This document shows, in pieces, positions 9,070 to 17,718 of a stretch of DNA of 64,000 bases. How positions within the stretch are numbered: the stretch's first letter is position 1; the number at the start of each line of letters is the position of its first letter. A program made the translations under genes and the position numbers. The notes under the pieces were generated by a model that saw nothing but the letters and a program-made list of their open reading frames with translations, ran no database searches and had not been told where the DNA came from. Source of the stretch: an uncultured Pelagibacteraceae bacterium (GTDB taxonomy: Bacteria > Pseudomonadota > Alphaproteobacteria > Pelagibacterales > Pelagibacteraceae); assembly GCA_902573835.1 (NCBI GenBank), contig CACGKZ010000003.1, positions 1 to 64,000 of the forward strand. Reading direction: 5' to 3'.

Positions 9070-9533
9070 GTTTAAATAAAAAAATAGTTTTAATTCTTAA
9101 AAAGAAAAAACTTAAGTTAGCTATAGCTGAGTCTTGCACTGGTGGACTGCTCTCAAGTTCAATTATTTCTGTTAGTGGTGCCTCTAAAGTCTTTTTAATG
9201 GGTTTGGTTACTTATTCTAATCAAGCTAAAATAAATATCTTAAAAGTACCCAAAAAAATTATTCAAAAATATGGTGCTGTCAGCGTTCAATGCTGTTTGT
9301 CTATGGTTAACAATTTAAGTAAAATTAGTAAAAGTAAAGTTTGTATTTCTGTAACTGGTATAGCTGGTCCAAAAGGAGGAACCAAGCAAAAACCAGTTGG
9401 ATTAGTCTATATTGGTATTAGGAAGGACAAGATAGTTAAAGTTAATAGATATATCTTTAAAAATCGAGGAAGAAATTACATTCAAAAAGCAACAGTAAAT
9501 AAAGCTTTAAAATTAACTCATAATCTTCTCTAA
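9066..9533 (+). CDS. pncC: CinA C-terminal domain protein / nicotinamide-nucleotide amidase
   Basis: This is the stand-alone CinA C-terminal domain (155 residues), which in characterised members deamidates nicotinamide mononucleotide to nicotinate mononucleotide to salvage NAD breakdown products. Visible motifs are AESCTGG (21-27), the VTYSNQAK segment (48-55) and VTGIAGPKGG (96-105) followed by KPVGLVYIG. The N-terminal MoeA-like CinA domain is absent, as usual for the short form. The 3' end overlaps by 21 bases the end of a convergent small membrane protein gene. Confidence 0.9.
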   Translation: MSLNKKIVLILKKKKLKLAIAESCTGGLLSSSIISVSGASKVFLMGLVTYSNQAKINILKVPKKIIQKYGAVSVQCCLSMVNNLSKISKSKVCISVTGIAGPKGGTKQKPVGLVYIGIRKDKIVKVNRYIFKNRGRNYIQKATVNKALKLTHNLL

Positions 9534-9806
9534 TATTTGAGCTGCTAAAATATTTACTAAGAAGAAGATAGCTATCACATCAATGTAAAGTAAAAAAACT
9601 AATCTATTTCTAAATCGTCTTCTTCTAAGAATTTTGGGTTTATCTGGATTAAAATCCTCTTTTTTATTTGGTTTAAAATCGTAGGAAAATTTCCAGTAAT
9701 TAGTATCTGTTTCGTTTGGGTCTCCTGTGTTAAAATATTTAATATACTCTACTAAATACCACCAAAAAACCAAAAAAATTATTATTAGAGATATTGTGCC
9801 GAACAT
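9513..9806 (-). CDS. Small two-helix membrane protein of unknown function
   Basis: I do not recognise this 97-residue protein. It has a hydrophobic segment at about 3-22 (rich in Ile, Phe and Trp), a polar middle with acidic and lysine-rich stretches, a basic cluster RRRRFRNR (about 61-68) and a second hydrophobic segment at about 69-91. The topology looks like a hairpin with the polar loop in the cytoplasm, judging by the arginines. Its ATG overlaps the ratA stop by one base (TAATG), so it is probably translationally coupled to ratA. The 3' end overlaps pncC on the other strand. Confidence 0.7.
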   Translation of the reverse strand: MFGTISLIIIFLVFWWYLVEYIKYFNTGDPNETDTNYWKFSYDFKPNKKEDFNPDKPKILRRRRFRNRLVFLLYIDVIAIFFLVNILAAQILEKIMS

Positions 9807-10249
9807 TACTTGTATAGCTCTAATGCTCTTTTTTCAAAAGCATCTGTAATTTTATTTAATCCAAAATTAAAAGATCTTTTCATTATCGCATTTAATAAAT
9901 TATTTTTTAATTCAAAATCAATTTCAAATTCAAGTTGTGTAGAATTATTAATTTCTTTAAATTTCCACTCATTTTTTAAATGAGTAAGCGGTCCATCAAT
10001 ATTTGTAACTAAAATTTTATCTTTTTCTTTATAATAGTGTACTAAACTTGTGTAAGTCTCATTTAAAATACTTTTACCAACTTTTAAATCAGCTTTTATC
10101 TCAACTAAATCTTTACTCTCATTTTTCGCATGGACTTTACCACTTAAACACCATGGTACGAACTCAGGATATTTTTCAATATCAAGCACCATTTCAATTA
10201 ATTGATTTTTTTTACAAGGAATAATCTTTTTTATTGATGCGGATGACAT
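9806..10249 (-). CDS. ratA: RatA/COQ10-type START-domain protein
   Basis: This 147-residue single-domain protein belongs to the START-like RatA/Coq10 family. Members bind ubiquinone or its precursors and are needed for efficient respiration; the E. coli homologue was also reported to act on ribosome association. The segment [14 protein letters not shown]-like near residues 20-35 ([13 protein letters not shown]) is the family signature, and [15 protein letters not shown] lies near the end. It overlaps lipA by 19 bases. The lipA-ratA pairing is typical of alphaproteobacteria. A coenzyme Q role fits the full complex I locus nearby, but this is inference. Confidence 0.88.
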   Translation of the reverse strand: MSSASIKKIIPCKKNQLIEMVLDIEKYPEFVPWCLSGKVHAKNESKDLVEIKADLKVGKSILNETYTSLVHYYKEKDKILVTNIDGPLTHLKNEWKFKEINNSTQLEFEIDFELKNNLLNAIMKRSFNFGLNKITDAFEKRALELYK

Positions 10250-11178
10250 TCAAGCTGTCTATTTCTTGCGTCCTGTAATTTTCTAAAATCTTCATCGGCA
10301 TGATAGGAAGATCTTGTTAAAGGTGAGGAAGACACTAATAAAAAACCTTTTGATTTCGCTATCTCCTTGAACTCTTTAAATTCTTGTGGAGTATAATATC
10401 TAGACAAAGGATGATGTTTAGGGGAAGGTTGTAAATATTGACCAATGGTAATAAAATCTACCTCAGCTGATCGTAAATCATCCATAACTTGAATAACTTC
10501 ATCTTTGTTTTCTCCTAAACCGACCATAATCCCAGACTTTGTAAAAACTTTTTTATTAAATATTTTTGCATTTTTTAATAATTCTAATGATGCAAAATAT
10601 CGAGCTCCAGGTCTGACTTTTGTGTAAAGTCTTGGAACAGTTTCAATATTGTGATTAAAAACATCAAGATCAGCATCCAAAACTTTTTTATATGCATCAT
10701 CCTTTCTTAAAAAATCTGGTGTTAAAACTTCTATTGATGTTTTTGGATTCATTTTGCGAGTAGCTTCAACAACTTTAAAAAAATGTTCTGAGCCACCATC
10801 TTCTAAATCATCTCTATCAACAGAAGTAATCACGACATGTTTTAAGTTTAAGTTTTTTACTGCTTTTGCAATTTTTATTGGTTCAAAAATATCAAGAGCG
10901 CTAGGTTTTCCAGTTTTTACATCACAGAAAGCGCAGGCTCTTGTGCATGTATCTCCCATTATCATAAAAGTGGCATGTTTTTTGCTCCAACATTCCGTAA
11001 TATTGGGGCAATTGGCTTCTTGGCAAACAGTTACTAAATTATTTTGATTAACAATTTGTTTGGTTTGAAAGAAAACTTGAGAATCAATAATTTTTGATCT
11101 GATCCATTCTGGCTTTCTTTTAATGGGATTAAAAGGTTTGTTAACTTTTTCTGGATGTCTTTTGTCTCTATCTATCAT
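10231..11178 (-). CDS. lipA: Lipoyl synthase
   Basis: LipA is a radical-SAM enzyme that inserts two sulfurs into protein-bound octanoate to make lipoate for 2-oxoacid dehydrogenases and the glycine cleavage system. It shows the auxiliary cluster cysteines C52, C57 and C63 and the radical-SAM triad C78, C82 and C85 (CxxxCxxC). An RSSYHADE segment near the C-terminus supplies the conserved Arg-Ser-Ser ligand. The length of 315 residues is typical. Its start overlaps the end of the FtsB-like gene by 4 bases; pyruvate dehydrogenase genes often found in between in alphaproteobacteria are not here. Confidence 0.96.
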   Translation of the reverse strand: MIDRDKRHPEKVNKPFNPIKRKPEWIRSKIIDSQVFFQTKQIVNQNNLVTVCQEANCPNITECWSKKHATFMIMGDTCTRACAFCDVKTGKPSALDIFEPIKIAKAVKNLNLKHVVITSVDRDDLEDGGSEHFFKVVEATRKMNPKTSIEVLTPDFLRKDDAYKKVLDADLDVFNHNIETVPRLYTKVRPGARYFASLELLKNAKIFNKKVFTKSGIMVGLGENKDEVIQVMDDLRSAEVDFITIGQYLQPSPKHHPLSRYYTPQEFKEFKEIAKSKGFLLVSSSPLTRSSYHADEDFRKLQDARNRQLECHPHQ

Positions 11179-11471
11179 TTTAGTTTAATAATTATTTCTT
11201 CTTTTTTCCCAAATTTCAATTTTTCTCTATATAATGATTCTACGTAATCAAGATTTAGGTTAGTTGATAAAAGTTTATTTTTTTTTTCAAATTCATTTAA
11301 TTTTTCAGATAATATATTTTTCTTTTCAATTAAATTTTTTTGTTTTTTTTCTTTCTCATAATATGAAACCAAACCTCTCTCACCACCAATCATATTAGTT
11401 GCTATATATAAAGTTAGTAAAATGTTTAATAGCAGTAATTTCTTTTTTGTTAAAAAGTTAAAAAGTCTCAT
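11175..11471 (-). CDS. ftsB: FtsB/DivIC-family septum formation initiator
   Basis: This 98-residue protein has a short cytoplasmic N-terminus, one membrane segment (about 12-30) and a lysine- and glutamate-rich coiled coil (about 38-75), the architecture of FtsB/DivIC divisome proteins that bridge FtsL and FtsQ. Sequence identity within this family is low, so the call rests mainly on architecture and on its place directly downstream of eno, where ftsB/divIC is found in many proteobacteria. The start lies 2 bases after the eno stop, and it overlaps lipA by 4 bases. Confidence 0.8.
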   Translation of the reverse strand: MRLFNFLTKKKLLLLNILLTLYIATNMIGGERGLVSYYEKEKKQKNLIEKKNILSEKLNEFEKKNKLLSTNLNLDYVESLYREKLKFGKKEEIIIKLK

Positions 11472-11473
11472 AT

Positions 11474-12685
11474 TTAAATTTTAGCCATTTTTGGCTGATT
11501 TCCAAGCTTCTCTTCTATTCTCAAAAGCCTATTATATTTAGCAACCCTCTCTGATCTAGCTAAAGAACCTGTTTTAATTTGAGAAGAATTAGTCGCAACC
11601 GCTAAATCAGCAATAAAAGTATCTTCTGAGTCGCCAGATCTGTGAGAAATAATGGTTTTAAAATTGTTATCTTTGGCAAGTTTTATTGTTTCCAGTGTTT
11701 CACTTACAGTTCCTATTTGATTTGGTTTGATTAGAATAGTGTTAGCAGATTTTTCTTTAATTCCTTTATCTAGTCTTTTTTTATTAGTAACAAATAAATC
11801 ATCTCCGACAATTTGAACTTTTATTTTCTCAGTTAAACTCTTCCAATTATCCCAGTCATCTTCTGAAAAGGGATCTTCAATAGATTTAATTGGGTATTTT
11901 TTAACAAGATTTAAAAAATATTGAACGTTTTTTGGAACCTTAAGCTCATTTGCTGCCACATCTAAACAAATTGATACATCTTTGCCTGGTTTGAATCCTG
12001 ACGCGGATATTGAGCTCATGATAACTTCTATAGCTTCTTCATCAGATCCAAGGGACGGAGCAAATCCACCCTCATCACCTACACTTGTAGAAATTTTTTT
12101 TCTTTCTAGATTTTTTTTCAAATTTTGAATAACCAAGAAGGACATTTGCATACATTCTTTAAAATTTTTTGCTCCATCTGGTCTAATCATAAACTCTTGA
12201 ATTTCAAGAGAGTTGTTAGCATGAGCACCTCCATTGATAATATTCATTAAAGGATATGGCATACATAAAGTTTTATTTTCATTATTAATATATTCGTATA
12301 TTTCTTTTCTAGAAAATTTTGCGGCAGCTTTTAAATTTGCAATTGAAACTGCTAAAATAGAATTTGCTCCAAGGTTTGACTTATTTTCTGTACCATCTAA
12401 GCTTATTAAAATTTTATCAATTTCACTTTGATTTGTTGAATCTTTATTTTGTAATGCTTTAAAAATTTTATCATTTATGTTTTTTACAGCGTCAAAAACA
12501 CTTTTATTCAAATAATCATTATTTTTATCTCTTAGTTCATGAGCTTCATAGCGACCAGTGGAAGCTCCAGATGGTACTATTGAAGTACCAATAGTTTCGT
12601 CATGTAAAATGACCTCGGCCTCAACTGTAGGGTTGCCTCTGCTATCAAAGACTTGTCTGCCTTTTACACTTTTTATTTTTGACAT
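11474..12685 (-). CDS. eno: Enolase
   Basis: Enolase interconverts 2-phosphoglycerate and phosphoenolpyruvate in the cytoplasm. The flexible active-site loop SGASTGRYEAHE (39-50), the GDEGGFAP segment, the metal-ligand regions DVAANE, EDPF and GDDLFVTN, and the catalytic-lysine motif LIKPNQIGT are all visible. At 403 residues it is slightly shorter than the usual 420-430. It starts one base after the kdsA stop region, and both lie in the tpiA-secG-pyrG-kdsA-eno run. PEP made here is also the KdsA substrate. Confidence 0.97.
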   Translation of the reverse strand: MSKIKSVKGRQVFDSRGNPTVEAEVILHDETIGTSIVPSGASTGRYEAHELRDKNNDYLNKSVFDAVKNINDKIFKALQNKDSTNQSEIDKILISLDGTENKSNLGANSILAVSIANLKAAAKFSRKEIYEYINNENKTLCMPYPLMNIINGGAHANNSLEIQEFMIRPDGAKNFKECMQMSFLVIQNLKKNLERKKISTSVGDEGGFAPSLGSDEEAIEVIMSSISASGFKPGKDVSICLDVAANELKVPKNVQYFLNLVKKYPIKSIEDPFSEDDWDNWKSLTEKIKVQIVGDDLFVTNKKRLDKGIKEKSANTILIKPNQIGTVSETLETIKLAKDNNFKTIISHRSGDSEDTFIADLAVATNSSQIKTGSLARSERVAKYNRLLRIEEKLGNQPKMAKI

Positions 12686-12686
12686 T

Positions 12687-13508
12687 TTATTTAACTAATT
12701 TATCGATTTCAGTTAATTTTTTTAATAAACCTTTTAATTCATTAAGTGGAACCATATTTGGTCCATCTGAAGGAGCATTATCTGGATCTTCATGAGTTTC
12801 TATAAATATTGCACCAACTCCAACTGCAATTGCAGCTCGAGCTAAATGAGGAACAAATTCTCTTTGACCCCCACTTTTTTCACCCATCCCCCCTGGTTGT
12901 TGAACTGAGTGCGTAGCATCAAAAATAATTGGAAAACCGAATTTCGACATTATTGGTAAAGCTCTCATATCTGAAACAAGTGTATTATATCCAAAACTGG
13001 CTCCTCTCTCCGTTATAAGAATATTTTTATTTCCTGAGTCCTCTATTTTTTTTATAACATTAGCCATATCCCAGGGAGCTAAGAATTGTCCTTTTTTAAC
13101 GTTAATTATCTTTCCTGTTTTTGCTGCGGCTATTAATAAATCTGTTTGTCTACATAAGAACGCTGGAATTTGTAAAACATCAACATGATTTGCTAATATT
13201 GAGCATTGCTCAGCTGTATGAACATCGGTCAAAACTGGCACACCTACTTCTTTTCTGAGTTTGTCAAAAATAGGTAAAGATTTATCTAATCCTAAACCTC
13301 TTTTTCCCTTAAGACTTGTTCTGTTGGCTTTATCAAAAGATGTTTTGTAAATAAGATTGATACCTAAGTCGCTTGTAATTTTTTTTAATTCAGTGGAAAT
13401 TTTTATTGCGTGTGTCTCACTTTCAAGCTGACATGGACCGGCTATTAAAGTGAAAGGTTTATCGTTCCCTATTTCAAAATTATTACATTTTACTTTATGG
13501 TTTGTCAT
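12687..13508 (-). CDS. kdsA: 3-deoxy-D-manno-octulosonate 8-phosphate synthase
   Basis: KdsA condenses phosphoenolpyruvate with arabinose 5-phosphate to form KDO-8-phosphate for the LPS inner core. The [10 protein letters not shown] segment (21-30), the SFDKANRTS segment and the [13 protein letters not shown] block are diagnostic, and 273 residues is standard. The second-residue Cys in GPCQ and the later DATHSVQ and [13 protein letters not shown] segments are consistent with a metal-binding family member. The gene overlaps the pyrG stop by 4 bases. KDO is needed for the lipid A pathway encoded at 24-29 kb. Confidence 0.96.
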   Translation of the reverse strand: MTNHKVKCNNFEIGNDKPFTLIAGPCQLESETHAIKISTELKKITSDLGINLIYKTSFDKANRTSLKGKRGLGLDKSLPIFDKLRKEVGVPVLTDVHTAEQCSILANHVDVLQIPAFLCRQTDLLIAAAKTGKIINVKKGQFLAPWDMANVIKKIEDSGNKNILITERGASFGYNTLVSDMRALPIMSKFGFPIIFDATHSVQQPGGMGEKSGGQREFVPHLARAAIAVGVGAIFIETHEDPDNAPSDGPNMVPLNELKGLLKKLTEIDKLVK

Positions 13509-15127
13509 TTTTTAGAATAAGTTTTTGCAGCCTTTATAAAAGACGAGAATAATGGATGCGGAGTTAAAGGTCTAGATTTAAATTCAGGATGAAACTGAAC
13601 TCCAATGAACCATGGGTGATCATTTAATTCAATTACTTCTGGTAATTTACTATCTGGAGATAGACCTGAAAAAATCATACCTTTATTCTCAAATTTCTCT
13701 TTGTAATTAATGTTAACTTCATATCTGTGACGATGTCTTTCATTTATTTTAAAAGAATTATATATTTTGCTTACCTTTGTGTCTTTTTTAAGTCTAGCTT
13801 CATAACTACCTAAACGCATAGTCCCGCCCAAATTTTTGTCAGTGCCTTTCATTAATTTTCCGTCTTTTGTCCACTCACTCATCAAGCCAACAACAGAAGC
13901 TTTGGAAGGACCAAATTCGCTAGAGGTTGCATTTTTAATATTTAACTTGTTTCTAGCAAATTCAATTACTGCCATTTGCATTCCAAAACATATGCCTAAA
14001 AATGGAATATTATTTTTTCTAGCGAAATTAATTGCTGCTATTTTTCCTTCGGTACCCCTTTTGCCAAAACCACCTGGTATAAGAATTCCTGATGCATCTT
14101 TTAATTTATCTTTGATTTCACCTGGTTTAAGTCTGTCAGACTCTATTCTTATCAAATTTACTTTTAAATTATTGTTGATACCTCCATGTGTTAATGCTTC
14201 ATCTAAAGATTTATAAGCGTCTTTTAATTCAACATATTTTCCTATAATTGCAATATGAACAATATTTTTAGTATTCAGAACAAGGTTTGTAATTTTTTTC
14301 CAAGGTTTTAAATTGACTTTGCCTTTTGATTTGATTTTAAAAAACTTTAAAACTCTATCATCTAATTTTTCTTTATTAAAACTTATTGGTGCTTCATAAA
14401 TGGTTTTAACATCGACTGTTTCTATAACATCTTCAATACCCACATTACAAAATAAAGAAATTTTCTTTCTTTGATCTAATGGGATAGTTCTTTCAGATCT
14501 GCAGATTATAATATCAGGTTGGATACCAATGCTCCTTAATTCTTTAACAGAGTGTTGGGTTGGTTTTGTTTTTATTTCATCCGAGGCCTTCATATATGGG
14601 ACCAGAGTTAAATGTATAAATAAGGTATTTTTTCTCCCTATCTCATTAGAAAACTGTCTTATAGCTTCTAAGAATGGAAGACTTTCAATATCACCAACTG
14701 TTCCACCAATTTCACAAATTACAAAATCCTCTTTTGAAACGTCATTCTTAATAAACTCCTTTATTCTGTTTGTTATATGTGGAATAACTTGAACAGTTTT
14801 GCCTAAGTATTTACCCTGACGCTCTCTTTTAAGAACATCATTATAAATTTTTCCTGTTGTAATATTGTCAGATCTTTTTGCGGATATACCTGAAAATCTT
14901 TCGTAATGACCCAAATCTAAATCAGTTTCGGCACCGTCATCTGTTACATAAACCTCTCCATGTTGAAATGGACTCATTGTTCCGGGATCTACATTTAAAT
15001 AAGGATCTAATTTTCTAATTCTTACTCTATAACCTCTCGATTGTAGTAAATAAGCTAGTGAAGCTGATGACAATCCTTTTCCTAAAGATGAGACCACGCC
15101 GCCAGTAACGAAAATATATCGCGCCAT
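13505..15127 (-). CDS. pyrG: CTP synthase
   Basis: PyrG makes CTP from UTP, ATP and glutamine. The N-terminal synthetase domain begins with [13 protein letters not shown] (6-18), and the C-terminal class I glutamine amidotransferase domain carries the nucleophile in GICFGMQ and the HPEF catalytic histidine/glutamate. The length of 540 residues matches the family. It lies between secG (43-base gap) and kdsA (4-base overlap), a standard alphaproteobacterial arrangement. The gap upstream has no strong Shine-Dalgarno sequence. Confidence 0.97.
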   Translation of the reverse strand: MARYIFVTGGVVSSLGKGLSSASLAYLLQSRGYRVRIRKLDPYLNVDPGTMSPFQHGEVYVTDDGAETDLDLGHYERFSGISAKRSDNITTGKIYNDVLKRERQGKYLGKTVQVIPHITNRIKEFIKNDVSKEDFVICEIGGTVGDIESLPFLEAIRQFSNEIGRKNTLFIHLTLVPYMKASDEIKTKPTQHSVKELRSIGIQPDIIICRSERTIPLDQRKKISLFCNVGIEDVIETVDVKTIYEAPISFNKEKLDDRVLKFFKIKSKGKVNLKPWKKITNLVLNTKNIVHIAIIGKYVELKDAYKSLDEALTHGGINNNLKVNLIRIESDRLKPGEIKDKLKDASGILIPGGFGKRGTEGKIAAINFARKNNIPFLGICFGMQMAVIEFARNKLNIKNATSSEFGPSKASVVGLMSEWTKDGKLMKGTDKNLGGTMRLGSYEARLKKDTKVSKIYNSFKINERHRHRYEVNINYKEKFENKGMIFSGLSPDSKLPEVIELNDHPWFIGVQFHPEFKSRPLTPHPLFSSFIKAAKTYSKK

Positions 15128-15170
15128 GGAAGTATGTTATATCGGATAATTTTGTAAAAAAAAAGTTTTT

Positions 15171-15473
15171 TTATTTATTAGATTCTGGTATTTGAGGCAA
15201 ACCTGTATCTTGGCTCTCTTCAAGTTCTAATACTGATTGGGTTTTACGAATTTCATCTCTATTGATGGCTACTAAGACAATACTACAAATTATAAATAAA
15301 GAAGCTATTATTGCTGTCAATTTTGTCAAAAAAGTACTGACTGATCTTGAAGACGTGAAATTATCTTGTGAAACACCTAAGCCTAAAGCACCACCTTCTG
15401 ATCTTTGCAACAAGACTACGACAACTAAAATAATTGCAAGTATAATATTTATGACAACAATTATGCTTTCCAT
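15171..15473 (-). CDS. secG: Preprotein translocase subunit SecG
   Basis: SecG is the small auxiliary subunit of the SecYEG protein-export channel. The 100-residue protein has two hydrophobic helices (about 2-22 and 48-70) joined by the conserved VLLQRSEGGALGLG loop (20-33), which is the SecG signature. The gene follows tpiA after a 5-base gap, the classic tpiA-secG order. The charged C-terminal tail is short and not conserved. Confidence 0.93.
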   Translation of the reverse strand: MESIIVVINIILAIILVVVVLLQRSEGGALGLGVSQDNFTSSRSVSTFLTKLTAIIASLFIICSIVLVAINRDEIRKTQSVLELEESQDTGLPQIPESNK

Positions 15474-15478
15474 GGTGC

Positions 15479-16222
15479 TTATCTATAGTAATTTCTTATT
15501 ATATCAATAAATTTTTTTGATGATTTAGATGCTCCGCCAACCAGAAAACCATCAATTTCTCTAATTTTTTTAAACAACTTTACACTATTTCCGTCAACTG
15601 ATCCCCCATACAATACTGGTGGACTTTTTGATCTGAATATATTTTTTAAAGTTTTTTTTATAAAAGAGGTAGTTCTTGTTAATTCTTGAGAGGAAGGTAT
15701 TTTTCCAGTTCCAATTGACCAAATTGGCTCGTATGCAATTATAATATTATTTTTATTAAATCTTCTTTCAAGTGCCTTGGTTAATTGTTTTTTAAGTACA
15801 CTAAAAGTTTTTTTATTTTTTTTTTGAGTTTTATTTTCACCAATACAAAAAACTACTTTTAAATTATTTTTTAAAGCAAAATAAACTTTATTTTTTAGAA
15901 TACTGTCTGTGTCTCCTTCGCTTCTATTGTCCGAATGGCCAACAAGAGTATACTTTGCTCCAACGCTTTTAAGCATGTACGAACTAATCGCCGCAGTATT
16001 AGAAGAAAATTGGTCTTTTTGATAACAGTTTTGTGAGCCAATATTAATTTTTTTTCTTTTAAAATATTTTGAGTATGTCTCAATCAAAGTGTATGGAGGA
16101 GTAAAAATTACCTTGTATTTATTTCTATTTTTGTCTTTAGAGTAAAATGAATTAATTTTATTGAGAATTCCTATAGACTTCGGAATTCCAAACATTTTCC
16201 AATTTCCTATAAAATATTTCAT
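15479..16222 (-). CDS. tpiA: Triosephosphate isomerase
   Basis: TpiA interconverts dihydroxyacetone phosphate and glyceraldehyde 3-phosphate. Active-site residues N7 and K9 (GNWKM), H96 (in LVGHSDNRS) and E165 (in AYEPIWSIGTGK) are present, as is the phosphate-binding GGSVDG. The usual GHSERR is replaced by GHSDNR, a mild variant. It is the first gene of the minus-strand run down to the small membrane protein at 9513 and is divergent from the ppiD-like gene, with a 65-base shared promoter region. Confidence 0.95.
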   Translation of the reverse strand: MKYFIGNWKMFGIPKSIGILNKINSFYSKDKNRNKYKVIFTPPYTLIETYSKYFKRKKINIGSQNCYQKDQFSSNTAAISSYMLKSVGAKYTLVGHSDNRSEGDTDSILKNKVYFALKNNLKVVFCIGENKTQKKNKKTFSVLKKQLTKALERRFNKNNIIIAYEPIWSIGTGKIPSSQELTRTTSFIKKTLKNIFRSKSPPVLYGGSVDGNSVKLFKKIREIDGFLVGGASKSSKKFIDIIRNYYR

Positions 16223-16241
16223 GATATTTTTTATATTGAGT

Positions 16242-16270
16242 TTGATCTATTTGAATTAATAATTTATTAA
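16242..16270 (+). promoter_or_regulatory. Candidate sigma70 promoter for ppiD-trpEGDC
   Basis: TTGATC (16242-16247) and TATTAA (16265-16270) are separated by exactly 17 bases in the divergent gap between tpiA and the ppiD-like gene. Transcription would start near 16277, only about 11 bases before the ATG at 16288, and no Shine-Dalgarno sequence is visible, so translation may be leaderless-like. The four trp genes downstream have no gaps for another promoter or for an attenuator. Confidence 0.45.
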
Positions 16271-16287
16271 TTGTTTAAAATAATAAG

Positions 16288-17718
16288 ATGTTAAATTCAA
16301 TAAAAAAATATTCAAAGACCTTTTTTTTTAAAGTTCTTGTTGGAATAATTATATTACCTTTTTTGTTTTGGGGGATGGGTGATGTTTTTAGTGGAGGCAG
16401 TCAGAATGTGGTAGCTAAAATCGACTCGGAAAAGGTCAGTACTAGAGATTTTGTTAATTATTTAAATGTTTTAAATTTAAATGAACAAGAACGTAAAGAT
16501 TTATCAAAAACAGATTTAATTGACCAAATTTTATCTGACTACATAGGTAAAAAAGTTCTTCTTTTAGAACTTGAGGATTTAAATGTAATACTTGGTGATA
16601 AATCTTTAAAAGAAATAATTATTAACGATAAAACATTTTTTAAAGATAATAAATTTTCAAGAACAGAATATGAAAAATTTTTAATTTCAAACAGCTTGAG
16701 TGCGCCTTTATTTGAAACAAACATGGCAGAACAAGAAAAGAAAAGACAGTTGTTAAGTTACTTGTCTGGTGGAATTGAAATACCTAATTTTCTTGTTCAA
16801 TATGAATTTAATACAGAAAATCAAACAAAAAAAATTGAATTTATAAATTTAAAAAAATTCTATGATAAACCAATTTCGGAAGAAAAGTTTGCAGAAATTT
16901 ATGAAAAAAATAAAGGTTTTTATACTGAGACATTTAAAGATTTTAAATATGCTGAACTGAATCCACTAAATATAATTGGTGAAAATAATTATAATGAAAT
17001 CTTCTTTAACAAAATTAATGAAATTGAAAATAAAATTTTAGATGGTGTTGAATTTAATCAAATAATAAAAGATTACAATTTAAATGAAAGTTTGACAGGA
17101 TTAATTAATCAAGAAAATAAATCTAAAATAGATACAAATCTTGTTAAAGCTTTTTTTAAGATAGAAAATAAAAATATCGTGGAGTTTATAAATTTGGAAA
17201 AAAAATATTATGTAGTTCAAATGACAAAAGTTTCCCAGACTCAAAAAGATAAAAATAATAAAGCAGTGAGAGATTCAATAAAGGCTCAAATTAATATAGA
17301 AAATAAAATTAACGAAAACAGGAAATTAGCTAAAGATATTACAAACAAAATATTTACAAGATCTCAGATGGATATTTTTGCAAAAGAAAATAATCTTACT
17401 ATAGAGTCTGTTACTTTAACTAAATTAGAAGGAAGTAATGTTTTTAGTCCTGGTGTTATCAAAAGAATTTTTGAAACAGATGACAAATCAATAAATTTAA
17501 TTACAGATAACATGCTTAAAGATAATTTTATAATTTATTCAAAAGAAACAAAATTACCAAAAATAAAAAAACAAGACCAAGATTTTGATAATTTTAAATT
17601 AAAAGCTAAATTGAGACTTGCTAACAATATTTACAATGTTTATGACCTTAGCTTAAACAGAAAGTATAATGTCGAAATTAATGATAAAACTTTGAAACGT
17701 ATTAAAGATTCCTTTTAA
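16288..17718 (+). CDS. ppiD: PpiD/SurA-N-like periplasmic chaperone (peptidyl-prolyl isomerase family)
   Basis: The 476-residue protein has a short cytoplasmic N-terminus, one membrane anchor (about 13-33, ending in PFLFWGMGDVF) and a large periplasmic part, the layout of PpiD-type chaperones that help newly exported proteins leave the Sec channel. The segment after the anchor (VVAKIDSEKVSTRDFVNYLN) is the SurA N-terminal-like signature. I cannot identify a clear parvulin catalytic motif, so isomerase activity is uncertain; the protein is also shorter than E. coli PpiD (about 620). The stop overlaps the trpE start by one base (TAATG). A homologue commonly lies before trpE in alphaproteobacteria. 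Confidence 0.82.
   Translation: MLNSIKKYSKTFFFKVLVGIIILPFLFWGMGDVFSGGSQNVVAKIDSEKVSTRDFVNYLNVLNLNEQERKDLSKTDLIDQILSDYIGKKVLLLELEDLNVILGDKSLKEIIINDKTFFKDNKFSRTEYEKFLISNSLSAPLFETNMAEQEKKRQLLSYLSGGIEIPNFLVQYEFNTENQTKKIEFINLKKFYDKPISEEKFAEIYEKNKGFYTETFKDFKYAELNPLNIIGENNYNEIFFNKINEIENKILDGVEFNQIIKDYNLNESLTGLINQENKSKIDTNLVKAFFKIENKNIVEFINLEKKYYVVQMTKVSQTQKDKNNKAVRDSIKAQINIENKINENRKLAKDITNKIFTRSQMDIFAKENNLTIESVTLTKLEGSNVFSPGVIKRIFETDDKSINLITDNMLKDNFIIYSKETKLPKIKKQDQDFDNFKLKAKLRLANNIYNVYDLSLNRKYNVEINDKTLKRIKDSF

Noticed and set aside
13836-14216. 126-codon open frame on the plus strand inside pyrG
   Set aside because: It lies wholly antisense to a clearly conserved CTP synthase, has no recognisable domain and no independent start signals.
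15128-15170. A-run/T-run inverted repeat in the secG-pyrG gap as a terminator or regulatory hairpin
   Set aside because: The stem would be only A-T pairs with a one-base loop; such runs are expected by chance in this AT-rich DNA.
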